A stretch of 64,000 bases of DNA. Source: Symbiodinium natans (Eukaryota > Sar > Dinophyceae > Suessiales > Symbiodiniaceae). A program made the position numbers and the translations under genes. Positions 34,901-49,000 of the stretch are shown piece after piece (the first letter of the stretch is position 1; each line of letters opens with the position of its first letter). Location: assembly GCA_905221605.1 (NCBI GenBank), contig CAJNDS010000335.1, positions 1,683,430-1,747,429 on the forward strand. Reading direction: 5' to 3'. The notes below the pieces were generated by a model. That model searched no databases. It had not been told where the DNA came from and saw only the letters and a list, made by a program, of their open reading frames with translations.

Positions 34901-37900
34901 CTAGGGTTTAAGGTGCATAGGGTTTAGAGTGCAGGAAGTTTTTTTGGGTGGGGGGGGGGGGGGGGGGGTTCTTTGAGTAGGGTTTAGGGTGTATAGTAGG
35001 ACGCGCATCCAGCTAGAATGAAGGCTGCAAGCATGGGTGGTCTTTGTCCAGCAGTTGGCCATGAGGAAACTTGCTAAGTCAAAAAATGGGCTTCAAGCAG
35101 TTCTTGGCAGGATTTAAGACGTAGTTGGAGGTTCATGGTACTTATAGCCCAATTATAACTGCACTTATAGCACACTTATAGGCCCTTTGAGTACCCCAAT
35201 ATGGTTATAATTGGGTTGCAAGTACACTTATAAGTGGGTTATTAAGTACCATGAACCTCCAAGTATGATCTAGAAAGTAGTACAAACAGTTTGTCACCCT
35301 ATCTTGGCACTGGTTCCGTTTGGAGAAACCTGACGGAGAACCGGCTTTCTACAAGCTAGCTACACATGATGTGTGCTTAGCCAGGCGCCAACCCTAAACC
35401 CAACCCGGGCCCAGTACCCCAAACTCTTTGCTCTTTGCCCTGAATCCGACCCCTCAACCCTAACCCCTAAACCCTCAACCCTAAACCCTCAACCCTCAAC
35501 CCTAAACCCTAAACCCTAAACCCCGAGATGCGGCAATCGGAGGTGTGTCCTATGCAGTTCTCCCTGGCATACTGGCGCCTTCCCTGCACGGAAGCCTTCA
35601 TGTCCTGGGAGCGGGGGGGGGGGGGGGGGGAGGTTTAGGGTTTAGGGTTTGGGGTTTAGGGTTTAGGGTTTAGGGTTCAGGGTTCAGGGTTCAGGGTTCA
35701 GGGTTTAGGGTTTAGGGTTAGGGTTTAGGGTTGAGGCTGCTGTGGGTTGGTTTTAGGGTTTAGGGTCTTAGGGTCTACTAGTAGGGTTTTCGGGTTTAGA
35801 GTTTAGGGTTTAGGGTTAGGGTTCAGGTTTGGGCTTTAGGGTTTAGGTTTAAGTTTCTGGCTGAGGGTTGGGGACTAGGATTTAGGGTGGAGGGGGGGGG
35901 GGGGGGGGTTAGGGTTTAGTGTTTTTTTTCTGGAATGAAATGACACATCGTTGAACCCTTATCTCTATCTATCCCTAGAAACCCATAGACCCTAAACCCT
36001 AAACCCTAAACACACCCTGACATGCACCCTTCAGGCTTAGGAGGTTTTAGGTTCATGGGTACTTTATACCCCAATTAGAACTGTCGTTATAACCCCCTCA
36101 CAAGCCCTTTATGTGCGAGAATATGGTTCTAATTTGGGTGAAAAGTACTAGTAACCCCAAACCCTAAACCCCAAACCGCAGCCCTCAACCCTCAACCCTA
36201 AACCCTAAACCCTCAACCCTCAACCCTAAACCCTAAACCCTAAACCCTAAACCCTAAACCCTAAACCCTAAACCCTAAACCCTAAACCCTAAACCCTAGG
36301 GTGGGTTATTAGCACAGTGATACTTGGGTTATGAAGTAAGTACCCATGAACCTCCAGGAAGCCGCCCCATGACCCAAACCTGAAGGGTTTCTTGGTTAGG
36401 GTTTAGGGTTTAGGGTTTGGGGTTGGGGTTTGGGGTTTATAGGGTTTAGGGTTCAGGGTTCAGAGTTTAGGGTTTAGGGTTTTGGGTTTGGGGTTTAGGG
36501 TTTCGGGTTTAGGGTCCTAGGACTTTTGTAGGGTTCGGGGCTCAGGGGTTTAGGGTTTTAGGGGTTTACGGACTTTAGGGTTTCAGGGTTTAACTTCTTT
36601 TTTCGGGTCCCTAAATCCCCAAACCCTAACCTCTAAGCCCCAGAACCTAGACCCCTAAACGTGCGCGAAAGGTCCTCACTGTGGGAGGCATCATGTGCCT
36701 CTACGCCGTCCTAGCCATTGACGCGCAGCGCACGACACAGCCAGGCCACCTCTTCGTGACTTAGCTGCCTCAGGAACCCTTGATTCTTTTAATTAGGGTT
36801 TAAGGTTTAGGGTTTAGGGTGTAGGGTTTAGGGTTTAGGGTTTAGGGCGTGCCAAACGGAAGCGCGCTTTGGGAGCGCGCGGTAGTCTGCAGACCTACCC
36901 ACCCCAAGACCGCCCACTTACAACTCTCAAGGAGTTAAAACCTTTTATTTTTTTACAAAGCATCACATGAGTCAGCACTCACGCCCTTTTGGGGACCTCC
37001 ACAAGGTGCGTGGACCAGGCGCAAAGCTGCAGCAGACGGAAACGAGGCAGGGTCAGCGAAGACAGCTTGGGTTGGCCAGGAACAGACAAAGGTAGGGAGG
37101 CTTGGTTGGCGCGAAGGGGCTAAAGCCAGGAGGCAACACACAGTGAACAGCTTGGGTTGGGCAGAGTGCGGACAGCTTGGCTTGGCGCGAAGGGTGCCGG
37201 GCCAGGTCAGGTCAGGTTGGGGACCTCCACAAGCTGCGTGGACCAGGCACAAACGGAAATGAGGCAGGGTGCGCTTGGGTTGGCGCGAAGGGGCTATGGG
37301 GGGATGGGCCAGGAACAGACAAAGGAGGGAGGCTTGGTTGGTGCGAAGGGGCTAAGCCAGGGAGAGCGCCACGCAAAAGGGGCATTTTTGGCCAGAGCTC
37401 TGCCTGCCCCAACAAAACAGCCCCTGGTCTCCTCAGCCCAGCGGACGGGGGTGAGGGACCAGGCGTCTCAAGGGGCCGTCCCAGGGGGCATCCAATGCAG
37501 GACCCAACAATGTGCGCGGACAGCTTGGGGTTTAGGGTAATATAATATAATACAGTGACAACTGCTGACTCGGCCTGTGCCTGCCTGGAGGGTAAGCCAG
37601 CCTGGAGGCCAGCTCGGTCGCCCGCCTGGGGCTCCCTCGCAGAGAAGCCCCCTTAATCAAGGCAAGCTCTGCATGGCCAAGAGTTGCGGTTCAAAACTGT
37701 GTGCGCGTTCTTCTGTCGAACCCATACAGACATGCACGACCGCACCATAGACCCTGTACCCCAAACCCTGCACCCTATCCGATATGTTCCGCAACTCAAG
37801 TGGTCTGAACCCTAAACCCTAAACCCTAAACCCTAAACCCTAAACCCTAAACCCTAAACCCTAAACCCTAAACCCTAAACCCTAAACCCTAAACCCTAAA

Positions 37901-38251
37901 CCCTAAACCCTAAACCCTAAACCCTAAACCCTATCCCGGAGGATCCGGAACTCAGGTGATCGTTGTTGCGCTGAGCCAGGTCGTAACGGTGGCACAACAG
38001 CTCCTCGACCTTAGTTCCCAACCTAGGGGGTTTAGGGTTTAGGGTTTAGGGTTTGGGGTTGAAGTTGAGGGTTGAGGGTTGAGGGTTTAGGGTTTAGGGT
38101 TTGGGGAAACCTAAAACCCCAAACGCCCCTCCTCCCTGAGGTTATATAGACCTATGGGCCGCCCTTGCTCATAGGGGTCCGAAGTATGGGCCCTTGCTAT
38201 ATGTAGAATACATCGAAAATCAAAGATTCCAAGATATCTGCCGATCTTTCC

Positions 38252-38303
<52 letters not shown>

Positions 38304-38304
38304 C

Positions 38305-38336
<32 letters not shown>

Positions 38337-40006
38337 CATACCCGAAACCCTAAGCCCTAAGGCCTAAGCCCTAAGCACTAAGCACTAAGCGCTAAGCACT
38401 AAACCCTAGGCTTGCTGTCATCACCAAGTTCGACATCCAGTGGGCAGCTCCCATGTCCGAGGTGATGGGCATGCTGCTGGCATCGGTTTAGTTCTTTTTT
38501 TGAAAACACAGGTTGCAATGGCGCGGTTTAGGGTTTAGGGTTTAGGATTTAGGGTTTAGGGTTCCGAGAGGTGTTTCGTCGAACCTTAAGTGGTTTGAGG
38601 GGTTTCGGTCAGACCCGGAAGGGCTTTAAGTTCTCCCTCCCAGTAGATCCGTAGGTTTGAAGTTGCCTTACTTGAAGATTCATGGCACTTACTTACCTAG
38701 CTATAACCCTAATGGTCCATGTACCATATTATTATATACTTGGGCCACAGATCCCTACACAGGAGGTACTTTAAGGCCCAAGTATTCCCTATTTCGGCAC
38801 ATGGACCTTTAGATTAACTGCACTGATAGCTCAATTATAGCCATCTAAGGGCACTGAAGGGCTGGTAAGTGGGTCGTGTACAGTTCTGATTGGGTTAGAA
38901 GCTATAAGGAGTAAACCAACCCTAAACCCTGAACCCTAAACCCTAAACACTAAACCCTAAACCCTGAACCCTAAACACTAAACCCTAAACCCTAAACCCC
39001 TAAACCCTAAACCCTAAACCCCTGGAGCCATCTTGGGAGGTCCTGACATCCCTGGCGAAGCCCCCCCCTAAACCCTGAACCCTACAGCCTGAACCCCTCA
39101 AACTTGAAAACCCCCAAGCCCCGGAACCCCCTAAACCCTGAACCCGAGATTTTTGGGGTTCAAAGGGTTTGCGGCTTAGGGTTTCAGGTTTGAGCGGTTC
39201 AGGCTGTAGGGGTATACCTGGGCCTTAAAGTACCTCCTATATAGGGACTTTGGGGACCAAGTATATATAAATCAGGTACACGGACCCTTAGGTGATGCAG
39301 AGGGTATAGAAGGTGAGATATAGGGGCCGGAATAATTACTACCATAGAGTTCCCTTATGGTCCCTAAATAGCTATACTAAAATAACCTAAACCTTAAACT
39401 CTAAACCCTAAACCCTAAACCCTCAACACAAAACAGCTATTCTAATTACTCAGGCCCAAAATGGTATATGGCTGAGGACACCTCAAGTGCGGGCGCACCT
39501 TGGAACGAGCCCCATGATAAGCCAAAAGCCCTTCGCACCCCTTGAATCCTGAGCCCTAAACCCTAAACCCTAAACCCTAAACCCTAAACCCTAAACCCTA
39601 AACCCTAAACCCTAAACCCTAAACCCTAAACCCTAAACCCGAAGTCAGGTTCGAGCTGATGACCTTCGACCTGGACCTCCTGTCCTTGTCCCTCTGTGCT
39701 TCATAGGGTTTAGGGTTTCGGGTTTAGGGTTTCGGGTTGAGGGTTTAGGGGGTTATAACATGTTTCTTTGTAAGGAAGCTACAGCCTCAACCGAAAAACC
39801 TAAGCCCGAAACCGTAAACCCTACCAAACTCTAACAGTTCAAGAGTGTCAAAAGCTAAAGGGTCCATGTACCTCATGATTATATACCTGGGCCCCACAGT
39901 CCCCCCCCCCCCCCCCCCCCCCCCCCTCCCCCCCCCCCTCGCCCCCCCCCCCCCTCCCCCCCCTTACCCCCCCCCCCCCCCCCTCCCCCCCTCCCCCCCC
40001 CCCCCC

Positions 40007-40047
<41 letters not shown>

Positions 40048-43000
40048 CGTTTGGGGGGGTAAGGAGGGTAAGGAGGGAAAAAGGGAGGTTTTCACCTCCA
40101 GAAGCCTATCCAACACACCGCCAGGGTCGGCGGACCCTAAACCCTAAACCCTGAACCCTGAACCCTGAACCCTAAACCCTAAACCCTAAACCCTAAACCC
40201 TAAACCCAGCCAAGGTCCTGCATGGCTTCCGTCACTCCAGCCACCAAGTATCTGGGCAGCCCAGTGGTACCCTTTACCCTTTTGTTTTTGGTTTTGGGTT
40301 TAGGGTTTGGGGTTTAGGCTTTAGGGTTTCGGTTTTTTTTTGTTCTGGGATTCCTTGTAAAGTCATACCCCAAACAAAAGGGTGCCCTTATTACCCCAAA
40401 CCCCCAAACCCTAAACCCCTCAACCCCTAAACCCTAAACCCCTAAACCCCTCAACCCCTAAACCCCTAAACCCCTAAACCCCTAAACCCTAAACCCTAAA
40501 CCCCTAAACCCCTAAACCCCTAAACCCCTAAACCCCTAAACCCCTAAACCTTAAACCCTTAAACCCTAAACCCCTAAACCCCTAAAACCCTAAACCCTAA
40601 CCCCTAAACCCCTAAACCCCTAAAGCCCTAAACCCCTAAACCCCTAAACCCTAAACCCTAAACCCTAAACCCTAAACCCTAAACCCTAAACCCCTAAACC
40701 CCTAAACCCCTAAACCCCTAAACCCTAAACCCTAAACCCTAAACCCTAAACCCTAGCCCTAAACCCTAAACCCCTGAACCCCTCTCATAGTCTGGGGTAC
40801 CAAGGTATGCACTGACGACCTTAGCAGCGCCCCTGCTGGCTGTGGTGGCCGTCTTGATACACCTGCGCCCTGGCCCGAGGGGCCCCGAGGCCCCGAGATG
40901 CCCTAAGCCCTTAGGGTTTAGGGTTTAGGGTTTAGGGTTTAGGGTTCAGGGTTTAGGGTTTAGGGTTTAGGGGGCTCTAGGGTTCAGAAGCTTGTGCCCC
41001 TAAATCCGCTATGGAGCCCTTTGAAGTTAGGTGCCTTGAGGGGTTTAGGGTATTAGGGCTTCGGACCCACACAGAAAGCAAATAGGGGTGGCCGTTTTCG
41101 TCAAAAGCGTAAAAGGGGATTTCATAAGGAGTCTGATATGAAGCAGGGTTTATGTTATTGTTTTTGGTGAGTGTATACCTTGGGTGTCCTTTTGGGGGGT
41201 ACAAGACATGTAAACCCTACTTCATATGTTTGGAGTGCACATGGCGGGAGCACCGCCATTTGTTGGAAGTGCCAAGTTCAGTACTCGACATGCACCTGAT
41301 GCCACATGAATTCCTCTTGACAACCCCAATCCCTACTTGGAGGATCGGGGCACTTAGCAAGTAGGGTTTTAAGTACCTTTTACTTGGGCTTATAAGGAAT
41401 TATAAGTCTAGTTTCCTTCTTTCCATAACCCCACTTACTAAGTCCCCAAGTCCTAAATCCTAAACCCTATAAACCCTAAACCCCAAGCCACTGAACCTGT
41501 GACCCAGGATGGCTGTGGCGCTGAAGAATCGGGTGCCGCCACTCGCGGGCGCTTTATTCCGGCTTCCGGGTCCCCTCCCCCCCCAGGCTTCAGTTTAGGG
41601 TTGAGGGTTCAGGGCTTATAGTGTTTGGGGTTTAGGGTTTAGGGTCAGGGCTTATAGGTTTAGGGTGTAGGGTTGAGGGTTGAAGGCGGAGGGTTTTTAG
41701 GGTTTATAGGGCCTATGTAAGTTTTTTGCGGATTAAGACTCAGCCCCCCTTTTCTACGCAAATGGGCACCCTTCGTATTCGTAGGTCGTGGAGAGCCTAG
41801 CTAGGACAGTTGGTCGTGCGCACGCTTTGCTTTGGAGTCGGGTGTATATAGCTGGTGAGTTGCAACCAGATATCTGGTGTGACCAGAGATTAGATATTGG
41901 GATCTTCTCCCTTATACGAATAGTCCTTATTGGAGATTATCAGGGTTTAGGGTTTAGGGTTTAGGGTTTGGGGTTTAGGGTTTAGGGTTTAGGGTTTAGG
42001 GGGGGCGGGAAGGATTGTTGGTATAAGGAGGAACATCCCAAAGTAGATACGTCATCCCAATACATCATTCCCACACGCTGTCAAGGACCTTTGAGTCGAG
42101 GTTGCAAGTACTACGGAAGCCATGCTGTTTGCGACGCGAATACCCTAAACCCTAAAAAGCCTAAACCCTAAACACCCTAAACCCTAAACCCTCTTGCCGC
42201 CCTCTTGAGGCCCCTTAAGCCCTGATTAAACCCTGAGCCCTTAGAACCCTAAACCTGCTTGCGCCGTGGGGCATTTAGGGTTTAGGGTTTAGGGTATAGG
42301 GCTCAGGGTGTGATGTTGCCTTGTCCTGAATTGAGGTGCAGCCTTAGCGTCAGCCTTGATTGCAGCCAGCTCTTCCGGACCATCGGCTCTTTGTTGCTCT
42401 GCTCCGGTTGCTGTCCCCTGAAGCCCAAAGCCTATATCCCCCCTGGGATTTTTTTCAATTTTTGTTTGTATAAAACCCAAGAGGATATTAAACATATTGT
42501 TTTTGTTAAGGTTCTAAGAGGAGTATAGAAGCTAGATGCTGGGTTTTGGAGTACTATACATGAATACTGCTTTGGGTTCTGGCTTCCCCTTCTAGCTACT
42601 TACTTTGTGGTACTTTACGATAACTTTAGATCTTTAGCCTTTTTGGGTTTATTGGGGTTTCTTAATAAGGCAGCTAAAAATATGATTTATAGCTACCCTC
42701 CTAAGCACAGCCAAGCTTAATTATACCTATCTTTTTTCTACAAGGAGGGGTCCCCTAGTTATAAGTAGAGCTATAAGAGCCCTAAATTGGGTTATAAGGA
42801 TCCTAAATTCGGTTATACGTCCCTTAACTACAGTTAGTATAGTAAGGGGGGCCCCTCCGTGTAGCTACTTATACCTATCTCTTTTCTAGGGTCTACTCCA
42901 AAGTGGGGGATGAAGCTCTGAATCAACAACTCCCAGAAGGCCGCACCCGCAACCTCAAGCCCTAGCGATGCAATGAGCCCTCATCGTTGCGACCCCCCTC

Positions 43001-46000
43001 ATCCTAAACCCCAAACCCCAAACCCCAAACCCTAAACCCTAAACCCTAAACCAGTGCCACCCTTCAGGGTTTAGGCTTTCGGGGTTACTTGGGTCAGGGT
43101 TTCGGCCCGGCACGTGCATCTCCTTGTGCCCTGCCATCGGCCGGCAAGCTAGGCCCAGAATCCCTATAACAATTGTGGGGTGTAGGGATTTAGGGTTTAG
43201 GGTTCAAGGTTCAGGGTTTAGGGTTCAGGGTTTAAGGGTTTAAGGGTTGACCCGAAAGACCCTGCAAACCCTAAACCTTAAACCCTACACCCTAAACCCT
43301 AAACCCTAAACCCTAAACCCTTTGCCCAGGTTCTTGATATTTTTCATCAGCGCCTTCTCGGCCATCCTGGCCCCCTTCCAGTGCAGTCGCCATCCGAATG
43401 GGCGTTGCTTGGTTTAGGGTTTAGGGTTTAGGGTTTAGGGTTTAGGGTTTAGGGTTTAGGGTTTAGGGTTTAGGGTTTAGGGTTTAGGGTTTAGGGTCCC
43501 CCCCTACCCATCCCATACAGCATTTTAGAGATTGTGGGGGTTTCAGGAAAGCAGCGGGCGACAGAAAGGAAGCCCTTGGAGCCCTAAGGTTGTACCCTAA
43601 TTAAGGTCCCCCCCCTTCTTTTAATACACAGTACTCCCAATGTGGCCCTTATACTACCTGAAGGATCTTTAAAAAGGGCCCTAAACCCTAAACCCTAAAC
43701 CCTAAACCCTAAACCCTAAACCAAGGGACAACCTTAAGGGCCCAAGGTACAACTCCTAAAGGGGAAGGGCGGAAGGTCAGCCAAATCAGCCCACGAATTA
43801 TCCCAGCGTCAAACCCTCAGCCGTTCTCCGTGCAGGAAGGTGCACATCCAGGGTTTAGGGTGTAGGGTTTAGGGTTTAGGGTTTAGGGTTTAGGGTTTAG
43901 GGGCTCAATCCGAGGGGGTTCATGGGCTAGCAACATCCTTAGCTTCTGCTGCTTTTGCCGAGACTCCATAATCCAAATCATGGCTACTTGGAGGGTCGTG
44001 GCACTTAATAATATATTATAAGGCCCCTTATTTCCCTAATGTGGTGATAATTGTGGTTATAATTCGGTTATAAGTGCAATTACTATGTGGTTAGTAAGTG
44101 CCGTAGACCTCCGAGTACCCTAAGCACTAAACCCTTAGTATTCGGATAAACCTAAGCCCTAAACCCTAAACCTCAAACCCAAAAGCCTAAACCCTAAACC
44201 CTTAGTAGTCGGATCCGTATTGCAGTAGTGGCAGTACCAAAATGGGACCAACAGCTAGCTAGCTGGGCAAATGGTCCATCTTACACCCTTTTCTATCAAG
44301 ACATTTAAATATTCTTTCTTATTAAGGGCAATATAGGGATAACTATTGTCTTATTCTTTTGGGGTTCTTAAGCAAATAGTGGTTTAGGGTTCAGGATTTA
44401 GGGTTTGAGGTTTTAGGGCAGGATTTGTTGGGAATCTAATTGCCAGTTCTCTCCGGCCAGAGTTTAGGATTTCTGTCAGGGTCCAAACCTGCAAAGACAG
44501 CGAAGGCTTGACGTTGCAAGATTATGGCTCGGTCTTCTGCGATGGGAAGGACGGCAGCTTCTGCGCAGAATTTGCACAGAGCTTAAGAATTCGTCTTGAC
44601 TGGTCCACGGCTCATTACTCAGAGCCGGGTTTAGGGTTTGGAGTTTAGGGTTTAACTTCCAACCATCGGGTAGTTTTGGACTTGTAAGTAACAGTACTTC
44701 TGATCATACTTAAGCCCCCTGCATGCCTAGTGATAGCAAGGACATTTCTCTGAAAGAACTACAGTGTACTTGTTCAGGCTTGCTCAAGTAGTACTTGGCT
44801 CTTAGCTATGGGTTGTGAAAACACTGAAAACCGGGGTTTGAAGGGGGAAACTTGCGGTTACAATTGGCTACAAGCTTGCTTAGGAGGGGGTTACGTAGCC
44901 TGTCGCCATGATAGGTGCTTCCATATTTTATGGTTTAGGGTTGAAGGTTTGCTGTGAAATGGCGTAGAAGCTGTGAAGGTTGGGATGTAGACTCGCTTCG
45001 AAAGCTTCGTGACATGCCAAGAGCCGCCATGGCCCGACAGTGGAGGGCCATCTAGCACTTTTACCCCTCAGGCGGCAAACCCACCCAAACCTGTTCTTTT
45101 CGGGTTTAGACTTCCAAAAACCTCTTTCGTTCCAAGGGGTCTCGTGTCAGGCGGTTGTAGGGGGGTCCCAGGGGTTTCAGGGGGCGACAGGGGTCCCAGA
45201 CAGCATGAGGTAGCAAAAAGGATGTTTTTAGTACCCGCCATCTGGCTAGAGGCCCCCTGGCAAAACATCCCCACAAACCTGATGCTCCAGCGCACTGCTA
45301 GCGCCCTATCTCCGGAGTAGCAGCCCCAGCGCACTGGTAGCGAGGAGAACGCGTGTTTAGCTGTGGGAGGCGGGCGAACGACCTGGGTCGGCTTGCGCCA
45401 TCGAGGTCGAGAGGCTTATGCGCCAGCCCCCCGCAGTACCCGGGCGCCCGGGCCTTGGGTTTAGGGTTTAGGGTTTATAGGGTTACATGGAGCCATCTCA
45501 GCGATTCACGAGGCCACTGGCATCATCCCCCAACCCCATAACCGGCAAGAACCCACTTTTATTGTGATCTGTCTTACTCAGTTTCGGCCTTTGCTTTCCT
45601 CTCTCTCTACCCCCTACATCCCCAGAACCCCAGCCCTAAACCCTAAACCCTAAACCCTAAGCCCTAAACCCTAAGCCTGTAGAAATGAAGAGGACGAGCA
45701 TCTACACATGTGCATGATCGGCTTCGTTGCATCGCTGATGCCCATCTTCTTCCTGGCCCTCTGCATCCGGGCGACCCGGAATGTTATGGCGGTGTTGGGG
45801 TTTAGGGTTTAGGGTTTAGGGTTTAGGGTTTAGGGCTTAGGTTTAAGGGTTTAGGGTTTAGGGTTTAGGGTGCCCCCCCCCCCCCCCCCCCCTGCCACCC
45901 TACAAACGATGCCGTTGGCGTCGGCTCATGGGTACGGGTTTGCGAAGGCCCCCTGTTGATTTTGGAATCGACTTTTTAAGTTTTTTTGGCCCTAATCCCG

Positions 46001-49000
46001 ATGTGACCCTGCGAAGATGACGGGGACGAGATGTGACTAGCAGAGCCACTCTGGCACTCCTGAGCCAGATCAGGTAGCTGTGATCAGGGTTTAGGGTTTA
46101 GGGTTTAGGGTTTGGGTTTGTTTCGAAAGTTCGCTGAAGCCCTTAAACTGTACAGGAGCTCCAGAACCCCTAAGCCCCTAACCCTGAACCAAGTCGTGCT
46201 TGCAAGGAGTTCGTTTAGGGTTTAGGGTTTAGGGTTTAGGGTTTAGGGTTTACAGTTTGCTGAGATTGGGGGTTGAGGGGCGGTGTTTCGGGGTTGAGGG
46301 TTCCAGGTTCCATGCGCCGAACCCGTCTCAACCTCACCTCGAAGGGTTTCTGCTAGGTTCCCACCCGAAACCCTAAACCCTACACCGTACCATACAGGGC
46401 AAAAAAACGAGCTATAAGATGCTGGCAAAACCCCAGAGTCCATCCAAGCAGACCCAATCCGAAACCTTTAACCCCCAAGCCCCAAAAAAGGCACCCAATA
46501 AGTCGGGGTATAAGTCCCTTAATTGGGCTTATAAGTAAGTAAAAGTATAGTTGCCTTACTTGTAACCCCACTTACTAAGTCCCGTGATAAGTACCGCGAT
46601 AGCCCGAGACCGTCCACCTGAAGAGCCCCAAAAACTTGAGCAATGACACCTGAAACATCTCGGGTTTAGGGTTAAACCCTAAACCCTAAACCCTAAACTC
46701 TAAACCCTAAACCCTAAACCCTAAACCCTTTTTGGTGGATTTCTGAGGCCACGTGGTTTGAGCTTCCGAAGCGCCTCGTGCAGGCGGATGCGCAGTTTGT
46801 CCAGACTTGCCCCTGGGAGTTGAAAGCTTGAAGTTTAGGGTTTAGGGTTTAGGGTTTAGGGTTTAGGAGCCTCTCGGCCCGAGCCTACACGTGGCGAGGT
46901 CGTTGGGGGAGGTAGAACCACCTCCTTTGCAAATCGGGCCATGATTCGACTGCCGCTGATTTCTCTTTACTCGTTAAGGTCCTGCTTATGCCATTCAGAA
47001 TCTACCGCATGCTTGGTTCAGCTGCGGCCTTTGGGGTGGTTGGTGCTACAGTTTCAAGGCTTTCTGCGTTCCGCGACGTGGCAGTTGCTACGACTTCGAG
47101 TACGAGGACGGCTATACTGGCTACACGCGGTGTGTGGAGTGGTTTTGATGCGGGCCAGCCCTATGCTGCCACAGCTGCACCTACAGTTTCCGAACCATGA
47201 TTTTGCTGTGGCTTACTCACTTGCGGGCCCCAACCTGGCAGCTGATTCAAGACCATGTCCTTGCAGTGGGTCGGCGCTCTGCTCTTCTCCAGATGTCAAC
47301 TGCTACGGCTTTCAAAACAGCAATTGCTCCAGCCTTGGAGGCAAGCATGTTCCCTCGGTTGTTGGTGACGCGGCGACGGCACGGCTTTCATGGCGGCATT
47401 TTGCTGCCGGTCAGCTACTTGCACTTCCCGAAGGGGCAACTGTCAGGACCTGCAGGGCCGGGACTATGACGCGTGACATTTGCCGGAAGCAACCTGCGCA
47501 TGTCTGCAGCCACGACGGCCTTTACAGCGCACACAACATACCCAATCGAGAATTTGTCGGCCAGATTTCCGGAAAAAAAGCATGAGGTCTTGATGCCAAT
47601 GGCTACACTGTCCAGCTTCGTCCTGCCTGGTCCGATGAGCGAGGCTGCGCGATGCGGCTTAGCACTGTAGTGAACGGGCATGCCGTTTTTGAGCGGTGTG
47701 ACAGGTGTATTTTCTGGTTTTCGCCCAACGCGGCCCAATGTTTGTTGCTGCCGAACACGTGGCAGTACCGTGAGTTAGGGGCCATTTGTGGCTCCACCCA
47801 TGTCGAATGTCAGCTAGATGTCCACCGGGGCCTCCCGGCAAACGCCAATAAGGGTGGTTGCGCGATGCGGCCATTGCTTTGTAGAGCCTTGCTGTTCGCC
47901 GCGGATCGGACACAGGAGGCCCGGCGTCGCCGCTTGAGGCTGGCCCGGGTGCTCCTCACAACCCGCTATATAGGGTTTAGGGTTTCCGGAAAGGTGTCGT
48001 GTAGTTTTTGATGGCTGCAATTGTTCTCAATTCTGATGGTCATGGTCCAGGGGGTTGGGTTTTGAGATTGAGAACTTAGAGCTTAGGCCAAGGATTCATT
48101 CATGGAACCTATTCATACCCTGGACCCAAAACCTCGAAATCCCAAAGCCCTACGACCCGAAGCTCCAGACCCCAAGAAGCCCTAAAGCCCAAGCCCTAAA
48201 CCCTAAATCCCAAAATATCCACAAACCCTAAGATCCTGCTTCTTCAAGGCTCTTTCCTGTGGCGACGTTTTCGTCCCGGTGCAGCCGCTCGGCCCAATCC
48301 TTGTCATGGCTTTGAGGCTTTAAGGCTGTTAGGTCTACTAGGGTTGACGGTTTAGGGTTTAGGGTTTAGGGTTTTGGGTTTATAGACTTTCAAGGTTTGT
48401 CATTCCCCGCTCCTCAAAGCCCTCTAGGGTTCAGGGGTTAGGGGTCAGGGTTTAGGGTTTAGGGTGCAGGGTTTTCGGGTTCGGGTGTAGGGTTTAGGGT
48501 TTGGGGTGTAGGTTTCAGGGTGCAGCCCCCCCCCCCCCCCCCCCCCGAAAAGGGGTTTAGGGTTTTGGGCTTTAGGGTTTTGGGGTTCTTCCCGGAATGG
48601 CCCAAAGTTCCCAAACTCTGCACTTTCCCATGCCAAAATCCCGAAACCTAACCCAGCCCCAAAGACCCTAAACCCCTAAACCCCTAAACCCTCACCCCTA
48701 AACTATTGGAGCAGCGCAAGCCAAGGAGACCTTCGCCATTTTTGGCCTGATCCGCCCCTTCGGCATGTCAAGGCTTATAGGGTTTAGGGTTTAGGGTTTA
48801 GGGTTTAGGGTTTAGGGTTTAGGGTTTAGGGTTTAGGGTTTAGGGTTTAGAACCTGCAATCTGGCACGTTGTACATAGCTTGTAGGCTCTCCGGGAACCC
48901 TATGTACCCAGGACCTGTTTTGATTCCCTTCTGAGACCAGTCAGAAAAATTAGCCACAACCCCCCGTCTGGGCGTTTAAATGTTGTTGGCTTCTGGGTTG

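Noticed and set aside
37157-37545. 127- and 122-codon frames as genes
   Set aside because: Overlapping frames on internal repeats with several alternatives on both strands and no recognisable domain.
39845-40147. Proline-rich 100-residue protein
   Set aside because: Translation of a poly-C tract joined to the R7 fragment.
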